Positions 13,633 through 18,414 of a stretch of 18,414 bases of DNA are shown in pieces. This DNA is from Polyangiaceae bacterium (GTDB lineage Bacteria > Myxococcota > Polyangia > Polyangiales > Polyangiaceae). A program made the position numbers and the translations under genes. Numbering within the stretch: the stretch's first letter is position 1; every line of letters starts with the position of its first letter. The notes below the pieces were generated by a model. That model was given only the letters and a program-made list of their open reading frames with translations, made no database searches and was not told where the DNA came from. The stretch covers positions 1 to 18,414 of the forward strand of contig JAICTU010000141.1 of NCBI GenBank assembly GCA_025936205.1, read 5' to 3'.

Positions 13633-14491
13633 CGCTCGACAGTAGGCACCAGTCTTCTTCGCAGGCTTCCTGGTGCAGCGCTATGCCGAGCTGGGCGTAG
13701 TGCTGCACCAGCTCTGGGACTTGCTCGTGGATGAAGCCGGAGAGGGCCAGGGCTTTCGCGGAGCGGGCGCAGCGGGCGATCGCCGTGCTGGCGGCCATCA
13801 GGATGGGCGCCTCGATGTTGGCGACGACGTAGTCGAACGGCTCGTCCAGCTCGCCCGCGTCTTGCTGCAGGAACGTGGCGGACAGGCGGTTGAGCGAGCT
13901 GTTGCTGCGCGCGGCCTGCACGGCGGGCCCCGACGTATCGACGCCCAGCACCCTGCCGGCGCCGCTCTTGCATGCGACCAGCGCCAGCACGCCGGTGCCG
14001 CAACCAACGTCGAGCAAAGAACAGCCCGGATGCGCGCGACAGCGAGCCTCGACCCAGCTCGCCAGGAGCCGGGTGGAGGCATGCTCGCCAAACCCGAAGG
14101 CGAAGGCGGGCTCCAGATACAGCGCGCGCGCGTCGGGGACGGCTGGTGGCAGGCTCGGGTGCAGCATCAGGGACGGCGTCAGCTGCACGGGCTTCAGGTG
14201 CTCGGTCCAGGCGAGTGCCCAGTCCTCCGGCGCCCGCTCGATCCGGCAGCCCAGCGAGAGCCCGGGGCTCCCTGCCCGGGCATCCGCACGCAGCTCCGCC
14301 GCGACCCGCTCGAGCTCGGCGCGGCTCTGCGCGTAGATCACCAGGCACGCCCCCCCGGGCCGCGCTCGCTCCTCGAAGGCGGGGAAGCCGCGTAACCCGA
14401 GCTGCTGGGCGAGCCAATCTCGTTCCCGGTGCGGGAGCGTGATCTCCAGGTAGAAATACGTCTCCACTTCGTGGCCCGCTGCGCGCTGCAC
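13616..14491 (-). CDS. prmA: PrmA-like methyltransferase (ribosomal protein L11)
   Basis: This 291-residue protein resembles PrmA, which trimethylates lysines and the N-terminus of ribosomal protein L11 using S-adenosylmethionine. The N-terminal substrate domain (about 10-75) is followed by the linker EDWALAWTEHLKPVQL (89-104), FAFGFGEHASTRLL (130-143), the SAM-binding motif I LLDVGCGTGVLAL (159-171), the acidic GVDTS after strand 2, and motif IV VVANIEAPIL (222-231). The position usually FGTGxHxTT reads FGFGEHAST, so it is a diverged member and L11 as substrate is likely but not certain. The start is taken as GTG at 14491; an alternative GTG is at 14467, and neither has a clear ribosome-binding site. 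It is divergent from the GH31 gene with 44 bp between them. Confidence 0.85.
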   Translation of the reverse strand: MQRAAGHEVETYFYLEITLPHRERDWLAQQLGLRGFPAFEERARPGGACLVIYAQSRAELERVAAELRADARAGSPGLSLGCRIERAPEDWALAWTEHLKPVQLTPSLMLHPSLPPAVPDARALYLEPAFAFGFGEHASTRLLASWVEARCRAHPGCSLLDVGCGTGVLALVACKSGAGRVLGVDTSGPAVQAARSNSSLNRLSATFLQQDAGELDEPFDYVVANIEAPILMAASTAIARCARSAKALALSGFIHEQVPELVQHYAQLGIALHQEACEEDWCLLSSVTHRR

Positions 14492-14515
14492 TCTACACGC
14501 GAGCCGATCGCGTTT

Positions 14516-14521
14516 GATATA
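14516..14521 (+). promoter_or_regulatory. Possible -10 element for the GH31 gene
   Basis: GATATA is the only AT-rich hexamer in the 44-bp gap between two divergent starts, and it is flanked by a direct repeat GATCGCG (14506 and 14525 areas). As a -10 box it would start the GH31 mRNA within about ten bases of the ATG at 14536. No clear -35 is visible. Confidence 0.25.
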
Positions 14522-14535
14522 CGAGATCGCGAGCG

Positions 14536-16866
14536 ATGAACTGGACGTATCTGAGCCGGGTGGACGGCGTCGAGCCGGGCGATCGCGAGCTGCTGCTGGG
14601 AGTCTCGAGCCGGCTGGAGGCCTCGCCTGGCGCGCCGCTCGACGGCCAGAGGTTCCGTGTGCGCATCAGCGCACCGCTGGACAATGTGCTGCGCGTCCAG
14701 GTCTCGCACCACACCGGGCGAATCACCGCCGGAGAGGGCCCCGCCGCCCCGAGCTTCGAGCTGGCCACCGACGCGCGCCCTCTGCTGCCGGCGCCCCGGG
14801 CCGATGCTGCAGGCATCACGCTGCGCTCGGGAGCGCTCGCGTTGCGCATCGACCGCGCCCCGTGGGGCCTGGAGTTTTTGAACGCGGACACCGGCGAGCG
14901 CATCACTGGCAGCCCCTTTCAGGCCCTGGCGCTGAGCCAAACGCCGGAAGGCGCGTCGCTGCGCGAGCAGCTCACGCTGGGCGTGGGAGAGCAGCTGTAC
15001 GGCCTGGGTGAGCGCTTTCAGGCCTTCACCCGCAACGGCCAGAGCGTCGAGCTGTGGAACTCCGACGTGGGTACGTGCTCGGACAAGGCATACAAGAACG
15101 TGCCGTTCTTCCTGAGCAGCCGGGGCTACGGCGTGCTCGTGAACAGCACGGCGCAGCTCCGCTTCGAGATCGGCACCGCGCACGTGGCGCGCGCGCAGTT
15201 CACCGTACCGGGAGAAGAGCTCGACTATTTCGTACTGCTCGGTCCCTCGCTGAAGCAAGTGCTCGCCCGCCTGGGAGAGCTGAGCGGCAGGCCCGCCCTG
15301 CCCCCCGCCTGGTCGTTCGGGCTCTGGCTCACCACTTCGTTCACCACCGACTACGACGAGGCCACGGTGCACGAGCTGCTCGACGGGATGGCGCAGCGCA
15401 ATCTGCCTCTGCACGTGTTTCACTTCGACTGCTTCTGGATGAAGCCCCATCACTGGGTGGACTTCCGCTGGAACGAGGCGCTGTTTCCCGATCCTGAAGG
15501 CATGCTGGCACGCCTGCACGCGCGAGGGCTGCGCGTGTGCGTCTGGATCCACCCCGCCATCGCTGAGCGCTCGCACCTGTTCGCGGAGGCTGCGCGCCTG
15601 GGTTACCTGCTGCGGCGCCCGAACGGCGACGTCTGGCAAGGCTCGCAGTGGCAGGCCGGCCTTGCCTGGCTGGACTTCAGCAACCCCGCCGCAGCGCGCT
15701 GGTACTGCGAGCAGCTGCGACCGCTGCTCGGCATGGGCGTGGACTGCTTCAAGACGGATGGCGGCGACGAGCTGCCGACGGACGTGCGCTACTTCGACGG
15801 CTCCGATCCCGAGCGGATGCGCAACTACTACTCGTTCCTTTACAACCGCGCGGTGCACGAGCTGCTCGTCTCCGTGCGCGGGCCGGAACAAGCCTGCCTG
15901 TTCGCGCGCGCGGCAACCGCCACCTGCCAGCGCTTCCCCGTGCACTGGGGCGGAGACTGCTCGGGCAGCTACGCGTCGATGGCGGAGACGTTGCGGGCCG
16001 GGCTCAGCCTGGGACTCTCGGGCTTCGGCTTCTGGAGCCACGACATCGGCGGCTTCACGACCCAGGCCAGCGCCGCGGTCTACAAGCGCTGGCTGGCCTT
16101 CGGGCTGCTCTCCTCGCACAGCCGGCTGCACGGCAACCGCAGCTTCCGCGTGCCGTGGAACTACGACCAGGAAGCGTGCGACGTGCTGCGGCACTTCACG
16201 GCGCTGAAGTGCCGGCTCATGCCCTATCTGTTCGCGGCGGCGCTGCAGGCGCACCACGAGAACCAGCCGCTGTTGCGCGCGCTCGTGCTGGAGTTTCCCG
16301 ATGATCCCAGCTGCCGCACGCTCGATCGACAGTATCTGCTCGGCGACCACCTGCTGGTCGCGCCGGTCTTTGCGGACCGCCGCGCGGAATACTACTTGCC
16401 CGGCGGGCGCTGGACCCACCTGCTCGATGGCGAGGTTCGCGAGGGCGGGAGCTGGCACTTCGACGAGCTCAATTTCTTCCAGGTCCCGCTCTGGCTGCGC
16501 CCCAATGGCCTGGTCTGTGTCGGCATCAGCGAGCGCGAGGTGGAGTACGAGTGGAGCCAGCGGGTGCGGCTGATCTGTGGCTGGTTGGAGGGCAAGGGGT
16601 CGCGCGAGGTATGCGTGCCCGATGCTCGCGGGGGCGAAGCGGGCCGCCTGGAGCTGTATCACGACGGTGAGCGCGTGCGGGCAAAGAGCACCACGCTCGC
16701 GGACTTCCAGCTGCAGCTGCCCTGGGCGCAGGAGCTGCTCGAGCTCGAACGCGGCAGCCTGGTGCGCGACGACCCGCGGCCCCCGCTCACCACGGCGGGC
16801 ATTCTGATCCGCGCGGACAGCGGCGCGCTCTCCTTTCGCTATCGCGCGCCGCGCCTTCCCGGCTGA
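14536..16866 (+). CDS. GH31 alpha-xylosidase, YicI type
   Basis: This 776-residue glycoside hydrolase family 31 enzyme removes alpha-linked xylose (for example isoprimeverose units of xyloglucan) or related sugars. Long stretches match E. coli YicI from memory: LWLTTSFTTDYDEATV, NLPLHVFHFDCFWMK, LSGFGFWSHDIGG and LLSSHSRLHG. The catalytic nucleophile is Asp408 (CFKTDGG) and the acid/base is Asp474 (HWGGDC). The Cys299-Phe300 pair in FDCFWM is the alpha-xylosidase version; alpha-glucosidases usually have Ile-Asp there. An oddity is Gly409 after the nucleophile where YicI has Phe. Domains: N-terminal beta-sandwich (about 1-270), TIM barrel (about 280-600), C-terminal beta domains. No signal peptide is seen, so it is cytoplasmic and should act on imported oligosaccharides. 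No transporter or other xyloglucan gene is adjacent. The start is ATG 14536 without a clear Shine-Dalgarno. Confidence 0.95.
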   Translation: MNWTYLSRVDGVEPGDRELLLGVSSRLEASPGAPLDGQRFRVRISAPLDNVLRVQVSHHTGRITAGEGPAAPSFELATDARPLLPAPRADAAGITLRSGALALRIDRAPWGLEFLNADTGERITGSPFQALALSQTPEGASLREQLTLGVGEQLYGLGERFQAFTRNGQSVELWNSDVGTCSDKAYKNVPFFLSSRGYGVLVNSTAQLRFEIGTAHVARAQFTVPGEELDYFVLLGPSLKQVLARLGELSGRPALPPAWSFGLWLTTSFTTDYDEATVHELLDGMAQRNLPLHVFHFDCFWMKPHHWVDFRWNEALFPDPEGMLARLHARGLRVCVWIHPAIAERSHLFAEAARLGYLLRRPNGDVWQGSQWQAGLAWLDFSNPAAARWYCEQLRPLLGMGVDCFKTDGGDELPTDVRYFDGSDPERMRNYYSFLYNRAVHELLVSVRGPEQACLFARAATATCQRFPVHWGGDCSGSYASMAETLRAGLSLGLSGFGFWSHDIGGFTTQASAAVYKRWLAFGLLSSHSRLHGNRSFRVPWNYDQEACDVLRHFTALKCRLMPYLFAAALQAHHENQPLLRALVLEFPDDPSCRTLDRQYLLGDHLLVAPVFADRRAEYYLPGGRWTHLLDGEVREGGSWHFDELNFFQVPLWLRPNGLVCVGISEREVEYEWSQRVRLICGWLEGKGSREVCVPDARGGEAGRLELYHDGERVRAKSTTLADFQLQLPWAQELLELERGSLVRDDPRPPLTTAGILIRADSGALSFRYRAPRLPG

Positions 16867-16870
16867 ACCT

Positions 16871-17785
16871 TCACTCGAAGACCGGCAGGTCGAGCGTGGT
16901 CGCAAAGATGTCGAGGCTGGTCTCGGGCTGGCGATCGCTGGAGAAGAAGATGCGGGTTTGATCGCTGCTCACCCAGGGGTCTCGTTCCACGGACAGGCTG
17001 TTCACTGCATCCAGGGCCAGCGGGTCCTGGTCGAAGGGCTCCGCCGTCGAGTGGCGCCAGGACAGATAGAGGTCGCCTCCGTCCGCGCCACGATGAAAAA
17101 ACAACAGCCGCCCGTCTTCGCTCAGAAACCCGCCCGCCATGCCGGCTGCCGACTGCAGCCCCAGGGGCTCGACCTCGAACGGCGCGTCGCGCGAGGCGCG
17201 CCTGGCCAGGAAAATCTGCGTCACGCCGCCGTTGCGCTTCGACGCCAGTGGCATCACGAGCTCCTGTTGCGCGAGCGGACGCGGAAAATCGTCGCTCATG
17301 CTGTTCAGGTCGGGAACGAGCTGCAACTCGCCCCAAGCGGCGACGCGCGAGGGGCGCGCGCTCTTCCAGATGTCGAGCCCGCCGCTGCTGCCCGGGCGAT
17401 CCGAGGCCAGGTACAGGGTAAGACCATCGCGCGAGATGGCGGGGCTGACTTCGCGCGAGGGGGTGCTCAAGTCACTCTCCAGCGTGGCGGCTGCGAACGC
17501 CTCCTCGCGCGAGGCGCGGTGGGCATGCCAGATGTCTCCCTGTCCGGGTCCAGAGCGGTACGAGGTGAAGTAGATGTCCAGCAGATCCTCGGTCAGGGTC
17601 GGCGTCTGATCCGCCACGGCGCTGTTGATGTTGGCGAGCGGGCGCCCTCCCTCTTCGCCGAACTGGGGGTCCGGCACCGCTCGCCCGAGCGTGACCACGT
17701 CCTCGGAGCTGCAGGCGCAGAGCACGACGAGCAGGGCGGCGCAACCCAGCGCTTCGACTCGACGGGAACGCCACGCCGCGAACAT
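16871..17785 (-). CDS. PD40/TolB-like beta-propeller lipoprotein
   Basis: The 304-residue product carries a lipoprotein signal peptide with lipobox LCAC (Cys25) and a beta-propeller built of WD40-like PD40 repeats. Five blades are visible at about 66-87 (DIYFTSYRSGPGQGDIW), 119-141 (LYLASDRPGSSGGLDIW), 176-195, 224-243 (LLFFHRGADGGDLYLS) and 274-296 (RIFFSSDRQPETSLDIF). Such repeats occur in TolB and in OmpA/Pal-associated proteins and usually mediate protein contacts; a periplasmic envelope role is inferred. The ATG at 17785 shares bases with the upstream TGA (TGATG), indicating translational coupling with the barrel protein. The longer open frame on to 18112 lies inside that neighbour and is ignored. 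Its stop is four bases from the convergent GH31 stop. Confidence 0.87.
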   Translation of the reverse strand: MFAAWRSRRVEALGCAALLVVLCACSSEDVVTLGRAVPDPQFGEEGGRPLANINSAVADQTPTLTEDLLDIYFTSYRSGPGQGDIWHAHRASREEAFAAATLESDLSTPSREVSPAISRDGLTLYLASDRPGSSGGLDIWKSARPSRVAAWGELQLVPDLNSMSDDFPRPLAQQELVMPLASKRNGGVTQIFLARRASRDAPFEVEPLGLQSAAGMAGGFLSEDGRLLFFHRGADGGDLYLSWRHSTAEPFDQDPLALDAVNSLSVERDPWVSSDQTRIFFSSDRQPETSLDIFATTLDLPVFE

Positions 17786-18414
17786 CAGAAGCTCAGCCCC
17801 GCGCCCGCGCCGAGCGACCAGACCAGCGATGCCACCCGATGAAAGACCGGCTCGTCGCAGTCGCCGCTCCTGCAGTCGGCGGCATGAAAGCGATAGCCCT
17901 CGCGCTCGAACGGATGCGCGGCGGTGACGGTCACGCGCAGGGCCAGCTTGCCCACGATCGCCATCGCCTGTGCGCCGCCACCGAGCGTCCACCACGGGCT
18001 GGAATCGGTGTGCGCACGAAAGGTGCGGCTGCCGGTCGCCTGCAGCCAGCCGAACGTGGACGCGATGCACGGCTGCAGCCGCAACCGAGCACTCCCGAGC
18101 CGCAGCGGACACAGCTCGAGGCCGGCGGCGCTGAGCGCGAAGTCCGCGCTGCCCTCCGGGCGCTCGACGCCGCTCACGCGATCATGAGCCAGGCTCGCGC
18201 CCAGCTCCGGCGACAGCAGCGAACCGCGCTCCCAGCTCGCTCGAAGCCACAGCTCGCCGCCGATCAGCGGCTCCGGCGCTACGCCCTGCAGCCAGCGAGC
18301 TCCAGCGCCACCGGCCCAGCGCAAGCCCTGCTCGGGAGGCACTGGAGCCGCAGGGGCAGCGGGCGGTGGGCGGGCTACCGGGGGCGCGGGCGCTGCCGGC
18401 GCCGGCAGCACGAG
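17785..18414 (-). CDS. Outer-membrane beta-barrel-like protein, C-terminal part (cut by window edge)
   Basis: The visible 209 codons run open to the end of the window, so the N-terminus is missing. The segment begins with a Pro/Ala-rich linker (PAPAAPAPPVARPPPAAP type) and continues with about eight alternating amphipathic strands such as GGELWLRASW, LGASLAHDRV and LALRVTVTAAHPF. It ends in Gly-Ala-Gly-Leu-Ser-Phe; a C-terminal Phe after alternating residues is the usual outer-membrane barrel signature. A Cys pair (CRSGDC) sits in a late loop. The linker implies another domain upstream, outside the window. No family is recognised. It is the upstream partner of the PD40 lipoprotein with a TGATG junction, so the two probably work together in the envelope. 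Confidence 0.75.
   Translation of the reverse strand, partial: LVLPAPAAPAPPVARPPPAAPAAPVPPEQGLRWAGGAGARWLQGVAPEPLIGGELWLRASWERGSLLSPELGASLAHDRVSGVERPEGSADFALSAAGLELCPLRLGSARLRLQPCIASTFGWLQATGSRTFRAHTDSSPWWTLGGGAQAMAIVGKLALRVTVTAAHPFEREGYRFHAADCRSGDCDEPVFHRVASLVWSLGAGAGLSF

Noticed and set aside
14338..16905. 855-codon open frame on the minus strand
   Set aside because: It is a shadow of the GH31 gene on the opposite strand. High GC at third positions removes stop codons; the GH31 reading has catalytic motifs and the shadow has none.

Overview
The window is GC-rich throughout and reads as a chromosome segment of a myxobacterium or close relative (former Deltaproteobacteria, possibly a Polyangiales-type organism). 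That placement is inferred from style, not from a marker gene: many putative lipoproteins of no known family, a cysteine-rich VWA-like lipoprotein, an HDOD-GGDEF fusion, a sigma-54-type promoter, and frequent GTG/TTG starts. There are 13 protein genes I can support, two of them cut by the window edges. No tRNA, rRNA, IS element, prophage or CRISPR array is visible.

Layout. (1) 1-479, minus: N-terminal part of alanyl-tRNA synthetase, divergent from a small orphan lipoprotein gene (570-1106, plus) that ends in an intrinsic terminator. (2) About 1.15-2.09 kb: nearly 950 bp with no convincing gene. It holds a run of stem-loops, a 14-codon ORF with a strong ribosome-binding sequence, a perfect 11-nt anti-Shine-Dalgarno complement inside a hairpin, and a very strong intrinsic terminator at 2002-2044. 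I read it as a candidate structured non-coding RNA or long leader. (3) 2090-5877, plus: polytopic GT-C-like membrane protein, DUF4920-like lipoprotein and MgtE magnesium transporter; the first two are translationally coupled. (4) 5878-7914, minus: VWA-like lipoprotein, its stop codon abutting that of mgtE.

(5) 8270-11285, plus: an HDOD-GGDEF diguanylate cyclase with intact GGEEF and I-site, then an FAD-dependent oxidoreductase of the UDP-galactopyranose mutase/protoporphyrinogen oxidase-like superfamily. (6) 11337-11756, minus: HIT-family nucleotide hydrolase, divergent from (7) 12064-13632, plus: an orphan lipoprotein preceded by a well-spaced sigma-54 -24/-12 element and an upstream inverted repeat. 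(8) 13616-14491, minus: PrmA-like methyltransferase, overlapping the previous gene tail to tail by 17 bp and divergent from (9) 14536-16866, plus: GH31 alpha-xylosidase of the YicI type. (10) 16871-18414, minus: a two-gene operon of an outer-membrane beta-barrel-like protein (5' end outside the window) and a PD40/TolB-like propeller lipoprotein joined by a TGATG stop-start overlap.

The genes do not form one pathway. They mix housekeeping (alaS, prmA-like, mgtE, HIT), envelope lipoproteins, c-di-GMP signalling and sugar metabolism. The parts most worth a second look are the structured region at 1.3-2.04 kb and the sigma-54-driven orphan lipoprotein.
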